A DNA stretch of 64,000 nucleotides from Lebetimonas natsushimae. GTDB taxonomy: Bacteria > Campylobacterota > Campylobacteria > Campylobacterales > Nautiliaceae. Numbering within the stretch: the first letter of the stretch is position 1; every line of letters starts with the position of its first letter. A program made the position numbers and the translations under genes. Location of the stretch: assembly GCF_002335445.1 (NCBI RefSeq), contig NZ_BDME01000001.1:558001-622000 (forward strand), written 5' to 3'. The notes beneath the pieces are model-generated. The model worked only from the letters and a program-made list of their open reading frames with translations. It did no database searches and had not been told where the DNA came from. Of this stretch, positions 1-9,805 are shown in pieces.

Positions 1-435
1 ATAGAATTTGCAGCAAAAGGCGGTGGTAGTGAAAATGTAAGCCGTGCAACAGTTCTTGCACCGGCTGCCGGAAAAGAAGGTATTAAAGAATTTGTAAAAA
101 AAGTGGTAAGTGATGCCGGTCCTAACCCTTGTCCTCCGTTAGTTGTTGGTGTAGGAATTGGAGGAAGTTTTGATATGTCCGCTGTTATGAGCAAACATGC
201 ACTATTTAGAAACATCGGAACTCCAAATCCGGATCCTGAACTTGATGCAATGGAAAAAGAATTAAAAGAAGAACTTAATAAGCTTGGAATTGGTGCGATG
301 GGTATGGGTGGAACTGAAACAGTATTAGCTGTTCATATTGAAACATATGAAAACAGAATGTGTCATATTGCATCACTTCCTGTGGCGGTAAATATTCAAT
401 GCCACAGCTCAAGACATGCTCATATAACTATTTAA
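1..435 (+). CDS. Fumarate hydratase class I, alpha subunit (3' part)
   Basis: The frame is open from base 1, so the gene starts upstream of the window; about 144 C-terminal residues are visible. The residues KGGGSEN near the start and NPCPP followed by VVGVGIGG are typical of the alpha subunit of the iron-sulfur (class I) fumarases and L-tartrate dehydratases. The Cys of NPCPP is the expected 4Fe-4S ligand. The next gene, 9 bp downstream, encodes the matching beta subunit and succinyl-CoA synthetase follows, so fumarate hydratase of the reductive TCA cycle (fumarate to malate and back) is preferred over tartrate dehydratase. It acts in the cytoplasm. Confidence 0.9.
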   Translation: MEFAAKGGGSENVSRATVLAPAAGKEGIKEFVKKVVSDAGPNPCPPLVVGVGIGGSFDMSAVMSKHALFRNIGTPNPDPELDAMEKELKEELNKLGIGAMGMGGTETVLAVHIETYENRMCHIASLPVAVNIQCHSSRHAHITI

Positions 436-444
436 GGAGAAATT

Positions 445-999
445 ATGGCTGAATATAAATTAACAACCCCATTAACAGATGAAGATGTAGAAAAACTTAA
501 AGCAGGCGATATTGTATATTTAAGCGGTGTAATGTATACAGCAAGAGATGCTGCTCATAAAAGAATAGTTGATTTAATTTTAAATGGTGAAGAACCTCCA
601 TTTGATTTGAAAGGTGCCGTAATTTATTATGTAGGGCCTACTCCTCCAAAACCCGGTGAGCCTATCGGTAGTGCCGGACCGACTACCAGTTACAGAATGG
701 ATCCTTATGCACCGATTTTAATCGAACACGGACTAAAGGGAATGATTGGTAAAGGAAAAAGAAATCAGGCCGTAAAAGAGTCTTGTAAAAAACATAAAGC
801 TGTATATTTTGGTGCAACCGGAGGAGCTGCTGCACTTATTGCAAAAGCAATTAAAAAAGCAGAAATAATTGCTTATCCAGAGCTTGGACCTGAGGCTGTT
901 AGAAGAATAGAAGTGGAAGATTTTCCGGTAGTTGTTATAAATGATGTTTATGGTAACGATTTATATGAAGAAGGTAGAAAACTTTGGGAACAAAAATAA
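445..999 (+). CDS. Fumarate hydratase class I, beta subunit
   Basis: This 184-residue protein matches the C-terminal (beta) domain of class I fumarases as a separate subunit. It has the early LTTPLT...LKAGDIVYLSG segment, the ARDAAHKR motif and the G-rich PTPPKPGEPIGSAGPTTS loop that helps bind the dicarboxylate. An AAGGAGA Shine-Dalgarno lies just before ATG 445. It should form the active enzyme with the alpha subunit encoded immediately upstream. It sits between the alpha gene and sucC, consistent with a reductive TCA operon. Tartrate dehydratase beta subunits look similar, so the assignment rests on context. Confidence 0.9.
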   Translation: MAEYKLTTPLTDEDVEKLKAGDIVYLSGVMYTARDAAHKRIVDLILNGEEPPFDLKGAVIYYVGPTPPKPGEPIGSAGPTTSYRMDPYAPILIEHGLKGMIGKGKRNQAVKESCKKHKAVYFGATGGAAALIAKAIKKAEIIAYPELGPEAVRRIEVEDFPVVVINDVYGNDLYEEGRKLWEQK

Positions 1000-1019
1000 A
1001 TTTATTGAAAGGAGAATAA

Positions 1020-2192
1020 ATGAATATTCACGAATATCAAGCAAAAGAGATATTTAGAAAATACGGCGTACCGACTCCAAGAGGGGGAGTCGCTTTTAGC
1101 GGGCCTGAAGCTAAAAAAGTGGCAGAAGAACTCGGTGGAAATTTATGGGTTGTAAAAGCTCAAATTCATGCAGGCGGTAGAGGAAAAGCTGGCGGTGTTA
1201 AACTTGCCAAAAGTCTTGATGAAGTTGAAAAACTTGCAGAAGAAATGATAGGGATGACTCTTGTAACTCACCAAACAGGGCCAGAAGGAAAAGTGGTAAA
1301 AAAAGTATATATTGAAGAGGGTGCCGATATCAAAGCAGAATATTACCTTGGAATGGTACTTGATAGGGCTCTTGAAATGCCTGTAATGATGGCTTCAACT
1401 GAAGGTGGAATGGAGATTGAAGAAGTAGCAGCTAAAACTCCTGAGAAGATTGTAAAAGTTGCAATAGATCCGACTATTGGATTTCAAGGATTTCATGCAA
1501 GAAAATTAGCTTTTGGTCTTGGACTTAGTAAAGATGAACAAAAAGAATTTATAAAATTTGCAAAAGCGCTTTATAATGTTTATATGGATAATGATGCGGA
1601 AATGATTGAAATTAACCCGCTTATTAAAACAGGGGAAGGTAAATTTTTAGCACTTGATGCAAAAATGGGATTTGATGATAACGCACTTTATAGACATCCT
1701 GATATTGCCCAAATGAGAGATTTGGACGAAGAAGAACCGACTGAAATCGAAGCTAAAAAATACGGTCTAAGTTATATTAAACTTGACGGAAACGTTGGAT
1801 GTATGGTAAACGGTGCGGGTCTTGCAATGGCAACAATGGATATTATTAAGCATGAAGGCGGTGAGCCTGCAAACTTCTTGGATGTTGGTGGTGGAGCAAA
1901 TCCTGACACTGTTGCAAAAGGGTTTGAAATTATTTTAAGCGATCCTAATGTAAAAAGTATATTTGTAAATATTTTCGGTGGAATAGTTAGATGTGACAGA
2001 ATTGCAAACGGTATCCTTCAGGCTACTGAAAAAGTGGAAGTAAATGTACCGGTGATTGTAAGACTTGACGGAACCAATGCTACTGAAGCTGCCCAAATTC
2101 TTAAAAACGCAAATATAAAAAACATTATTCCTGCGACTGATTTAAAAGACGGTGCACAAAAAGCTGTTAAAGCTGCGAAAGGAGAGTTATAA
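1020..2192 (+). CDS. sucC: Succinyl-CoA synthetase (ADP-forming) beta subunit
   Basis: The protein has 390 residues, the usual SucC length. It starts with [18 protein letters not shown], shows the ATP-grasp segment around [18 protein letters not shown], and ends with the ligase domain ([16 protein letters not shown]). It makes or cleaves succinyl-CoA with the SucD alpha subunit. In this organism it most likely runs in the reductive direction, producing the succinyl-CoA used by the oorDABC enzyme encoded nearby. Its stop codon overlaps the sucD start (TAATG), which implies translational coupling. A GAAAGGAGAA Shine-Dalgarno precedes ATG 1020. Confidence 0.96.
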   Translation: MNIHEYQAKEIFRKYGVPTPRGGVAFSGPEAKKVAEELGGNLWVVKAQIHAGGRGKAGGVKLAKSLDEVEKLAEEMIGMTLVTHQTGPEGKVVKKVYIEEGADIKAEYYLGMVLDRALEMPVMMASTEGGMEIEEVAAKTPEKIVKVAIDPTIGFQGFHARKLAFGLGLSKDEQKEFIKFAKALYNVYMDNDAEMIEINPLIKTGEGKFLALDAKMGFDDNALYRHPDIAQMRDLDEEEPTEIEAKKYGLSYIKLDGNVGCMVNGAGLAMATMDIIKHEGGEPANFLDVGGGANPDTVAKGFEIILSDPNVKSIFVNIFGGIVRCDRIANGILQATEKVEVNVPVIVRLDGTNATEAAQILKNANIKNIIPATDLKDGAQKAVKAAKGEL

Positions 2193-3070
2193 TGAGTATT
2201 TTAGTAAACAAAGATACAAAAGTAATAGTTCAAGGTTTTACTGGAAAAGAGGGGACATTCCATTCAGAACAATGTATGGCATATGGAACTCAGATAGTAG
2301 GTGGTGTGACTCCTAATAAAGGTGGAATGACTCATCTTGGAAAACCTGTTTTTAATACAGTTGAAGATGCCATAAAAGCAACAGGGGCAACTGTTAGTAT
2401 GATTTTTGTACCTCCTGCATTTGTTGCAGACGCAGTTATGGAAGCTGCTGATGCAGGGATTGAACTTGCTGTAATCATTACAGAGGGTGCTCCTGTTAAA
2501 GATATGATGATGGCAAAACATTATGCAGTAAAAAAAGGCATGAAAACAATTGGACCAAACTGTCCTGGAATTATTACAGCTGAAGAGTGTAAAATAGGAA
2601 TAATGCCGGGCAATATTTTCAAAAAAGGAAATGTTGGCCTTATTTCAAAATCAGGAACTCTAACTTACGAAGCAAGTAACCAGGTAGTAAAAGCCGGATA
2701 TGGAATTACTACTGCTATTGGTATCGGTGGAGACCCGATTATCGGGCTAAGTTACAAAGAACTTTTACCAATGTTTGAAGCAGACCCGGAAACTGAAGCA
2801 ATCGTTATGATTGGTGAAATCGGGGGAGATTTGGAAATTCAGGCAGCAAAACTTATTAAAGAAAAAATTACAAAACCTGTAATCGCATTTATTGCTGGAC
2901 AAACTGCTCCTAAGGGTAAAAGAATGGGGCATGCCGGTGCAATTATCAGTGGAAGTAAAGGTACAGCGGCTGAAAAAATGGCGGCTTTAAGAGAAGCCGG
3001 AGCTTATGTAGTTGAATCTCCTGCAGATATCGGTGCTACTGTAGCTAAGGCTTTAAAAGAGAAAAAATAA
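2192..3070 (+). CDS. sucD: Succinyl-CoA synthetase (ADP-forming) alpha subunit
   Basis: The protein has 292 residues with the CoA-binding Rossmann N-terminus ([17 protein letters not shown]). [20 protein letters not shown] is present, and [10 protein letters not shown] carries the active-site histidine that is phosphorylated during catalysis. It overlaps sucC by one base and ends the + strand operon. A short hairpin with a T-run follows directly. The neighbouring fumarase and 2-oxoglutarate:ferredoxin oxidoreductase genes place it in the reductive TCA cycle. Confidence 0.96.
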   Translation: MSILVNKDTKVIVQGFTGKEGTFHSEQCMAYGTQIVGGVTPNKGGMTHLGKPVFNTVEDAIKATGATVSMIFVPPAFVADAVMEAADAGIELAVIITEGAPVKDMMMAKHYAVKKGMKTIGPNCPGIITAEECKIGIMPGNIFKKGNVGLISKSGTLTYEASNQVVKAGYGITTAIGIGGDPIIGLSYKELLPMFEADPETEAIVMIGEIGGDLEIQAAKLIKEKITKPVIAFIAGQTAPKGKRMGHAGAIISGSKGTAAEKMAALREAGAYVVESPADIGATVAKALKEKK

Positions 3071-3074
3071 TTTT

Positions 3075-3095
3075 TCCCTTTTTTGGGATTTTTTT
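3075..3095 (+). terminator. Weak rho-independent terminator after sucD
   Basis: TCCC-TTTTTT-GGGA (3075-3088) is followed by seven Ts. The stem is only 4 bp, but it sits five bases after the sucD stop and before a convergent operon. Confidence 0.5.
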
Positions 3096-3170
3096 ATTTT
3101 TTAATGAATAAGTATCTGACACTATTAAAATAAAAAAGAAAAAAATAAAAAATAAATTGGGATATGAATT

Positions 3171-3686
3171 TTATTTTTCTTTATTAATTTCTATTTTTTT
3201 TAAAAATTCAATTAATCCCTGCATTATATCCTTTGGAGTCGGAGGACATCCCGGGATATGGTAATCTACCGGTAAATCAACACCTTTTATGGCATATGTT
3301 TTTTCAAAAACTCCTAAATCTTTGGCACAATCGCCTAAAGTTATAACCCATTTTGGAGATGGCACCTGATTATATGCATCCCATACATGATGGTACATAT
3401 TTGCTGTCATTACGCCGCTTACAAGTAAAATATCAGCATGTCTCGGGCTTGCTACAAAATGGATTCCTAGTCTCTCTAAGTCATAATATGGGTTGCTTAG
3501 TGCATTACATTCTGCTTCACACGCATTGCAGCTTCCACTGTCAACCATTCTAATTGCAAGGCTGCCGGCAAAAAGTTTTTTTACTTTATCTTTTAAGTTT
3601 TTTTTAATTTCTTCTAACTCTTTATCAATTTCAGGATTTTCTGTAACAATTCCGGTTTTAAATCTCTCTTTCCAAAATCTAAGCAT
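3171..3686 (-). CDS. HyfI/NuoB-like iron-sulfur small subunit of a hydrogenase-related complex
   Basis: This 171-residue protein belongs to the NuoB/NiFe-hydrogenase small-subunit family. The cysteines expected to bind the proximal 4Fe-4S cluster are present: GSCNACEAEC (Cys53, Cys56, with Cys60 nearby), LGDC (Cys120) and IPGCPPTP (Cys147). The order of the operon (HyfB-, C-, E-, F-, G-, I-like) makes it the electron-transferring subunit. It is the last gene of the operon, 9 bp after the large-subunit gene. The cluster ligands are intact although the partner subunit has lost its NiFe site. No HyfA- or HyfH-type ferredoxin genes are found in the cluster. Confidence 0.85.
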   Translation of the reverse strand: MLRFWKERFKTGIVTENPEIDKELEEIKKNLKDKVKKLFAGSLAIRMVDSGSCNACEAECNALSNPYYDLERLGIHFVASPRHADILLVSGVMTANMYHHVWDAYNQVPSPKWVITLGDCAKDLGVFEKTYAIKGVDLPVDYHIPGCPPTPKDIMQGLIEFLKKIEINKEK

Positions 3687-3695
3687 TTCTTCTCC

Positions 3696-5060
3696 TTAAA
3701 GGTCATTTCCTGCATAACTTAAATCAAAACTTTTATTAATGAGTGGAAAATCTGCAATAATATCTTTATAAATTGCTGTGTGAAACGCTTGCCAGTTTAT
3801 ATGGCTCGGATCTCTTACATAAAATCTGTCAATTACACCGTCTTTTAATTTAATATACATAAATAGTTCACCTATACTGCTTTCAACAAATGAATGAAAT
3901 TCACCGTCATTAAATTCTTTAAATTCGATTTTTTCATTTGAATCCGTTTTACAGTTTCTGATTATTTGAATAGAATTTTTAATTTCCGCAATTCTTAAAA
4001 GAAATCTATCGCTCACTTCACCTTTTTGTCTTACTTGAATTTCGAAACCTCTATTTTTATACCACTGATTATTTCTTGTATCTATCGCTACGCCGCTGCT
4101 TCTTGCAGCAACTCCAACAACCCCATATCTTTGGGCTTTTTCATGGCTTAATCCTCCTGTGGTATCAAATCTGTCCCAAAGTGAAGGAATGTCAATTATC
4201 CAGTTTTCAAAAAAGTTGATTTTTTCCTCTAAATAATTTATAAATTTAAAAATTTCACTGAAATCATATTTCATCTCTTCATTTATAGCCCCAAATCCAA
4301 ATCTGTGTCCTGTGACTTTTGCTAAAGTTCTTCTTGCATCTTCACTGAGTCTGCTCATAAAAGCGAGAGCCGGAGCAAAACCGGCGTCATTTGGGATAAA
4401 ACCGAGATCTGTTAAATGGTGAATAATTCTTTCCATTTCAAGTAAAATTGCACTTTTGTTTTTAAATGATTCATTTAATTCTATCCCAGCTGATTTGGCT
4501 AAAATATTGAAAAACGCTATCTGGTATGCAATAGACTCATTACCGCTGATTCTCTCAATTATTTTTTTAATTTCCAATGGTTTTTTGTTTTCACACATTT
4601 TTTCTATGCTTCTATATTTGTAAAAATGTCTGACTTCCAAATGCAGCATATCTTCGCCGGCCTGTGAAAACTGAAAATGGCCGGGTTCTATAATTCCAGC
4701 GTGAATTGGACCGACAGGTACATAAAAAACACCTTCCCCTTTTACCTCTTCATATTCGTAAGGTTCAAATTCGCCGAACTCAATATCTATTTTTTGAAAA
4801 TTTTTTCTCATAGGGTAAATGTTTTTTGGAAATCTTTCGTGTTTAACCAAAGGTCTTGTATCCACACACCCTTCGAAATTTATCCCAAATTCATCCCTTA
4901 TTTTTCTCTCCATCCATATTGCAGCAGGATATTTGTTTGTAAGTGTCGAGGTGACAGGATTGTTTTTATCAATTTTTGTTTTTTTGATTTCTATGTCAAA
5001 TACATCAATTATCTCAAAATTATTTTCATTTTCTTGTGCGAATCTTGCTATAAGTCTCAT
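3696..5060 (-). CDS. HyfG/HycE-like large subunit lacking NiFe ligands
   Basis: This 454-residue protein is a fusion of a short NuoC-like domain (about residues 1-90) and a NuoD/hydrogenase large-subunit domain. In active group 4 hydrogenases the first NiFe motif is R-x-CGxC and the last is DPCxxC. Here the corresponding segments read RISGNESIAY (170-179) and RDPSHINWQ (416-424), so all four cysteines are replaced. It therefore should not bind NiFe and resembles complex I NuoD or the Ehr complexes. The flanking residues (GPIHAGIIEPGHFQF, TGHRFGFGAI) remain well conserved, which suggests an intact protein under selection. It overlaps the upstream gene by 4 bp. Confidence 0.85.
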   Translation of the reverse strand: MRLIARFAQENENNFEIIDVFDIEIKKTKIDKNNPVTSTLTNKYPAAIWMERKIRDEFGINFEGCVDTRPLVKHERFPKNIYPMRKNFQKIDIEFGEFEPYEYEEVKGEGVFYVPVGPIHAGIIEPGHFQFSQAGEDMLHLEVRHFYKYRSIEKMCENKKPLEIKKIIERISGNESIAYQIAFFNILAKSAGIELNESFKNKSAILLEMERIIHHLTDLGFIPNDAGFAPALAFMSRLSEDARRTLAKVTGHRFGFGAINEEMKYDFSEIFKFINYLEEKINFFENWIIDIPSLWDRFDTTGGLSHEKAQRYGVVGVAARSSGVAIDTRNNQWYKNRGFEIQVRQKGEVSDRFLLRIAEIKNSIQIIRNCKTDSNEKIEFKEFNDGEFHSFVESSIGELFMYIKLKDGVIDRFYVRDPSHINWQAFHTAIYKDIIADFPLINKSFDLSYAGNDL

Positions 5061-6430
5061 TTTACAATCCCTCCGATATAATTAAATGATGCAGGAGTTA
5101 ATAATATAATTAATGCCAAAGTAAACCAGAAAAGCATTATATATTCGCTTTTTTCAACACTCCCTTTTTTATCTTCCAAATATAAACCTTCCTGATAGAT
5201 ATTTACAAATTTATAAAAAATAACACTTAAAAATACCAGCATTAAAAGAATTGTAATTCCCATCAATTCAAAATATGCAGAATTTGTAGCTAAATCAATC
5301 ATAGATTTAAAACCGAATATTTCACTGAAAAACATTGGACTTGGAGGAAGTGATATTACGCCTAAAAGAAGTGCTGAAATTAAAACTTTTCCCATTGTAG
5401 GTAAATTTAAAGAACCTTTAAATTTAAATTTGCTGTTTTGTTCAAGTATTGCACCGCTTAAAAACAGAGCCGGTTTGAATAATGCGTGAGCCGCAAAATG
5501 CAAAAGAGCTGCAAAATAACCGCCGCTTATCCAGAAAATTGCAATTAAGCTCATATGTTCAATTCCTGAAAGAGAAAAAAGTCTGATATAATCTTTGCTT
5601 CTATAGATTAGAAAACTTACAATAAAAAGCGTAAAAAAAGCATAAATATACACAAATCCTATTAAATGGGAATAATTTACAGCCATTGCTATTTTTGAAA
5701 ACCTGAAAAATCCGAGAATTATTGCACTCTCTAAAATACCGCTAAAAAGAGCCCCCACAGGATAAATAGAATATCTTTCAATATCCGCTAGCCATAAATT
5801 CATGGGGAAAAATCCCATTTTAATAAACATTCCAACCGCTACTATCGCAAATCCCAATTCAAAAAGAAACGGTTTTAGTTTATTGGCATTTGCGTTTAAA
5901 TAATAAAAGTTCATTGCCTCTTCACCCAAAACAGGTTTACCAGAAGCGTATATTAAAATAATTCCAAATAGAATCAAAGCAATTGCAATAGCTCCGACAA
6001 TAAGATATTTCCATGCCTGTGTATGTGCTTCTTTTGTAGGAAGAATTTTAATCATATAAACAGTAGAAAGGGTTGCAAATTCAAGTCCTATCCAAAAAAC
6101 ACCCATGTTGTTTGCCAAAGTTGAAATAATTACCCCTAGCCAGAAAATTCCATAAAATCTGTAAAATTTTTTATAATGTTCCTCTTTTAAATTCATTCTT
6201 TTTTTAAGGCTTATTGCACCTATACTGATACCGATTGAAACAATTGATGATATTAATAAAACAAATGCGTTTAAATTGTCTACATAAAAAAGTGAATTAG
6301 TAAAATGATGTGTAAAAATATAAATTGCCGGAATAATAATTGTAAGAGCCACTAAACTCATTAAAATTCTGTTTATTTTAAAAAAGCTTAAAATAAAAAT
6401 TGCTATTGGAGGTATAAAAATAAGTTCCAT
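5057..6430 (-). CDS. HyfF-like antiporter-type membrane subunit
   Basis: This 457-residue protein is almost entirely hydrophobic, with about 14 membrane segments, and belongs to the NuoL/M/N-Mrp antiporter family. The glutamate in a membrane helix (WIGLEFATLSTVY) and a lysine in the helix before GFFPMNLWLAD match the charged residues of the ion-translocating half-channels. Together with the HyfB-like subunit it would give the complex two antiporter-type modules. It overlaps the large-subunit gene by 4 bp and is separated from the HyfE-like gene by no gap. Which ion (H+ or Na+) is pumped cannot be told from sequence. Confidence 0.85.
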   Translation of the reverse strand: MELIFIPPIAIFILSFFKINRILMSLVALTIIIPAIYIFTHHFTNSLFYVDNLNAFVLLISSIVSIGISIGAISLKKRMNLKEEHYKKFYRFYGIFWLGVIISTLANNMGVFWIGLEFATLSTVYMIKILPTKEAHTQAWKYLIVGAIAIALILFGIILIYASGKPVLGEEAMNFYYLNANANKLKPFLFELGFAIVAVGMFIKMGFFPMNLWLADIERYSIYPVGALFSGILESAIILGFFRFSKIAMAVNYSHLIGFVYIYAFFTLFIVSFLIYRSKDYIRLFSLSGIEHMSLIAIFWISGGYFAALLHFAAHALFKPALFLSGAILEQNSKFKFKGSLNLPTMGKVLISALLLGVISLPPSPMFFSEIFGFKSMIDLATNSAYFELMGITILLMLVFLSVIFYKFVNIYQEGLYLEDKKGSVEKSEYIMLFWFTLALIILLTPASFNYIGGIVK

Positions 6431-7018
6431 TTATTCTCCTTGATATCTGAAAAGTAGGTTTATGATAATAATTAACATTAATAAATCAACAAAAATACCA
6501 AGTTCTACAAGCATTGGCATTCCCTCGGTTGCTGAAATTCCAAGTAAAAACAGTGAATTTTCTATATTTAAAAAACCGATTATCTGAGCAGCTATGTTTT
6601 TATGTTCTATTGTTATAAGCATTGAAATAAATAAAGCCGCAATTGAAATAGCTATATAATTTTTGTGAATTTCAAAATTATTTATTATCGGTGTGATTAA
6701 ATAATATGTAAAAACTAATATTATTGGAATAATAATGACTTGATAATAAATGGGAATTTTGGGAATTATTTTTCTGGGAATATCGAATTTTTGTGTTAAA
6801 TATTTCATTATAACCGGTATTAACAAAGCTTTTATAATAATTGTCAAACTTCCTGAAATAAGCAGAGCTTTATCATTTATTTCAAGTCCAATAAGTAGTG
6901 CAATTAATCCCAAAAAAAGAGAATTTATCCCATACCAAAAATATAAGGCGTATAATCTTGTGGTAATTGCTTCAATTATCAAAAAGGCAATAAAGAATCC
7001 TATTAAAATATTTACCAT
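6431..7018 (-). CDS. HyfE-like membrane subunit
   Basis: This 195-residue protein has about six predicted membrane helices and no soluble domain. Its place between the HyfC-like and HyfF-like genes, its size and its fold pattern fit HyfE, the NuoK-like small membrane subunit of group 4 hydrogenase complexes. The sequence itself is weakly conserved, as is usual for HyfE, so the call leans on gene order. Start ATG 7018 follows the HyfC stop after one base, and the gene ends directly at the HyfF start. Confidence 0.75.
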   Translation of the reverse strand: MVNILIGFFIAFLIIEAITTRLYALYFWYGINSLFLGLIALLIGLEINDKALLISGSLTIIIKALLIPVIMKYLTQKFDIPRKIIPKIPIYYQVIIIPIILVFTYYLITPIINNFEIHKNYIAISIAALFISMLITIEHKNIAAQIIGFLNIENSLFLLGISATEGMPMLVELGIFVDLLMLIIIINLLFRYQGE

Positions 7019-7019
7019 T

Positions 7020-7943
7020 TTATGCTCCTAAAATATAATAAGTTGTAAGTGAAAGAAATCCGAATACAAATGATACAGCAAGTAAGTTTGGAACTTTAAA
7101 AAGTCTAAGCTTTGCTGTGTTTAGTTCCACTAAAGCAACTGCCAAACATATAAAAAGAAGTTTTATTATAAAAACTATAAATGCCAAACACCAGCATAAA
7201 TTTTCTCCAAAAGGTAAAAATAAAGTTGCAAACAAAGTTGCAAAAATCGCAAATTTTAAACTTGAGGCAAGTTCAATTAAAGCAAGATTGGCGCCGCTCA
7301 CATCCAAAACCATTGCTTCGTGAACCATTGTAAGTTCCAGGTGGGTTTCGGGGTTATCAACAGGAATACGACCGTTTTCCGCTATTAAAAGTATAAAAAA
7401 GCTTATAGCCGCTAAAATAAAACTTGCACTGTAAATTACTGGAAAATGTGTTGATAAAGATACTGCTGCTTTTGAAATGGAAATATTTCCGGCCATAAGT
7501 GAAATTGCAAAAATGGTTAATACCATTGCAGGTTCAACAAGTGCTGAAATAAATGCCTCCCTGCTTGAACCTATACCTCCAAAACTACTGGCACTGTCAA
7601 GTCCTAAAAGCATTAAAAAAAATGTTGATAAACTCATAAGCCCTGTAATTGTAAATGCGTCCATAAAAGAAACATAAAAACTTTTAGAGTAAATTGGTGG
7701 TAATAGGAACAATACTATTACAAGAGGTGAAATTACCAAAAAAGGTGATATTCTCGAGATAATGCTTGTTTCTTTTGAATAAATTACCTCTTTTTTGAAT
7801 AATTTTGCAATATCAATATACGGTTGGAAAGGTGAAAGAGGTTTTTTAAATAATAAATACATTTTTATTGATTTAATAAGACCTGTTAAAAAAGGTGAAA
7901 TTAAAGCTATAAAAATTATGGTTAAAAAATAATTGATAATCAT
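7020..7943 (-). CDS. HyfC/NuoH-like membrane subunit
   Basis: This 307-residue membrane protein is of the NuoH/HycD/HyfC family, which anchors the soluble arm to the membrane arm. Recognisable are the amphipathic N-terminal region PLSPFQPYIDIAKLFKKE and the segment RIPVDNPETHLELTMVHEAM, the acidic quinone-chamber loop of NuoH and its relatives. About eight membrane segments are seen. It overlaps the HyfB-like gene by 4 bp (ATGA type), indicating tight translational coupling within the operon. Confidence 0.88.
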   Translation of the reverse strand: MIINYFLTIIFIALISPFLTGLIKSIKMYLLFKKPLSPFQPYIDIAKLFKKEVIYSKETSIISRISPFLVISPLVIVLFLLPPIYSKSFYVSFMDAFTITGLMSLSTFFLMLLGLDSASSFGGIGSSREAFISALVEPAMVLTIFAISLMAGNISISKAAVSLSTHFPVIYSASFILAAISFFILLIAENGRIPVDNPETHLELTMVHEAMVLDVSGANLALIELASSLKFAIFATLFATLFLPFGENLCWCLAFIVFIIKLLFICLAVALVELNTAKLRLFKVPNLLAVSFVFGFLSLTTYYILGA

Positions 7944-9805
7944 TTTTTGTCTCCTAAAAGAAGGATTTTAGTGAAAATTGCTATTATAGTTATTTCAAGT
8001 ACTATATTCCCCCAGCTTATTTCGTGATAAAACACCCTGTAAGAGAATAATACTAAAATAATGAGATTGAAAATAAGTGCCACATATTTTGTTTTTTCAA
8101 AGTGTGAAATTTTATATACATAATAACTTATAATATTTGCTAGTTTTACAGTGCCACTATATAAACTTTCTTCAAATAACGGTTTTACATGAACTTCGTA
8201 AAAAGAATAACTGAATTTGGTTTTATGCCCTGAAAGTGTTTCTGTGATTTTATGTTCTTTAGGTCTGTAAAGCCAAGTAAAGAATTTTCTAATAGGTCCT
8301 GCGAAACCTGTTGCAGAGTATTGGTTTGTAGCTCCGACTTCATATCCGCAGGCCCATGTGTGATAAACTCTTTCTTTTATATTCAGTGATTTATAAATAA
8401 AGTAAATAACCGATGTTACAACAATCAAGGCAATTACTAAAATAAGAGGAGAAATGCTTCCTCCATTTCCGTTTACACTTTTCATAATCCAGATATTAGG
8501 AAAAATTTTATCATAAATGTTTAAAATAGGTGTTGAAAGATTTATAAATTTAATAATAAACGGTACAAACAACATTAAAGAAATTATAACTACCGCCATT
8601 AAAATCTGTCCGATTTGCATTAATGTGTTTACCTCTTTTGCATGTTTTGCATTTTCACTTCTGTGAAGTCCTAAAAATGAAATACCGAATGCTTTTACAA
8701 AACATGCGATTGCAAGTCCGCCAGTTAAGGCGAGTGCAAAAATTGAAAACGGAAAAGCAAGTTTTAGGGCAATATTGTTTATTCCGCCTGAGCTTAACAT
8801 ACTTTGAAATATCATCCATTCACTTAAAAATCCGTTTGTAGGTGGCAGGGCTGAAATTGAAATGGCCGCAATTAAAAAACTGAATGCGGTTATTGGCATA
8901 TTTTTGATGAGTCCTCCGTATTTTTCAATATTTTTTGTATGGGTTTCGTAAAGTACGCTTCCTGCACTCATAAATAAAAGGGATTTAAAACTCATATGGT
9001 TAAATGTGTGATAAATTGCCGCAATAAATGCAAAAGCACTGATAATCGGTAAATTCAGGGTGTTAAATATCATCCCAACACCTATACCTATTAATATAAT
9101 ACCTATATTTTCAACCGAATGGTTTGCAAGAAGCGCTTTTATATCGTGTTCACTGAGGGCATATAATACACCGATAAGAGCACTTAAAGCGCCTATTATT
9201 AAAATTATTATTCCCCATTCAATCGGCCAGTAGTTAAACATAAAAAGAAATTTTAAAAATGCAAAAATAGCAACTTTTAGCATTACTCCGCTCATTAATG
9301 CAGATACCGGAGACGGGGCTGCCGGGTGAGCATATGGAAGCCAGACGTGTAATGGAACGGCTCCCGCTTTACTTAAAAATCCAAGTGACATTAATAAAAA
9401 TAATAATGTAGGATATTTAAAATTTTGGATATTTAATTTCAAATAATCAAAAGACATTGTTAAATTGTCCGGTGACACCAACAAGAAAAAGAAGAGAATA
9501 AATACAAAACCAAAATGTGTCATAAAAAAGTAAAATCTTGCCGCTTTTAAATTTTTAGGAGTCGGTTCGGTTAAAATAAGCTGCCATGAACTGAGGCTCA
9601 TGAGTTCCCAAAAAAATAAAAATACAAGAATATTGTTACTGAGTACCACACCAAACATTGAAATAATGAAAGTAAAATAGTGTAATAAAAAATGAAATTT
9701 TCTTTCTATATGGTTTAGATATCCTGCCATATAAAATAGATTTGGAATTACACCTAGTAATATTAAAAAACCAAACAACATTGAAAAAGGGTTAAAATCA
9801 AACAT
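7940..9805 (-). CDS. HyfB/HycC-like antiporter-type membrane subunit
   Basis: This 621-residue protein is the first gene of the operon. It has the NuoL-type core with the helix glutamate (LFFWELMSLSSWQL) and the conserved lysine helix GFLSKAGAVPLHVWLPYAHPA. The C-terminal extension contains YHTWACGYEVGATNQYSATG, a signature of HyfB/HycC/EchA subunits, followed by an additional membrane helix. It likely translocates ions driven by redox chemistry in the soluble arm. The operon is transcribed leftward and divergently from oorDABC, with a shared 215-bp upstream region. Confidence 0.88.
   Translation of the reverse strand: MFDFNPFSMLFGFLILLGVIPNLFYMAGYLNHIERKFHFLLHYFTFIISMFGVVLSNNILVFLFFWELMSLSSWQLILTEPTPKNLKAARFYFFMTHFGFVFILFFFLLVSPDNLTMSFDYLKLNIQNFKYPTLLFLLMSLGFLSKAGAVPLHVWLPYAHPAAPSPVSALMSGVMLKVAIFAFLKFLFMFNYWPIEWGIIILIIGALSALIGVLYALSEHDIKALLANHSVENIGIILIGIGVGMIFNTLNLPIISAFAFIAAIYHTFNHMSFKSLLFMSAGSVLYETHTKNIEKYGGLIKNMPITAFSFLIAAISISALPPTNGFLSEWMIFQSMLSSGGINNIALKLAFPFSIFALALTGGLAIACFVKAFGISFLGLHRSENAKHAKEVNTLMQIGQILMAVVIISLMLFVPFIIKFINLSTPILNIYDKIFPNIWIMKSVNGNGGSISPLILVIALIVVTSVIYFIYKSLNIKERVYHTWACGYEVGATNQYSATGFAGPIRKFFTWLYRPKEHKITETLSGHKTKFSYSFYEVHVKPLFEESLYSGTVKLANIISYYVYKISHFEKTKYVALIFNLIILVLFSYRVFYHEISWGNIVLEITIIAIFTKILLLGDKK

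Noticed and set aside
3100-3130. ATCTGACAC near sucD and GTGTCTGGCAC at about 35795 as ends of one mobile element
   Set aside because: The match is short and imperfect, with no gene or terminal structure between or beside the sites; chance similarity cannot be excluded.
3696-5060. Functional group 4 NiFe hydrogenase
   Set aside because: Both CxxC ligand pairs of the large subunit are absent; the operon is better described as hydrogenase-related.
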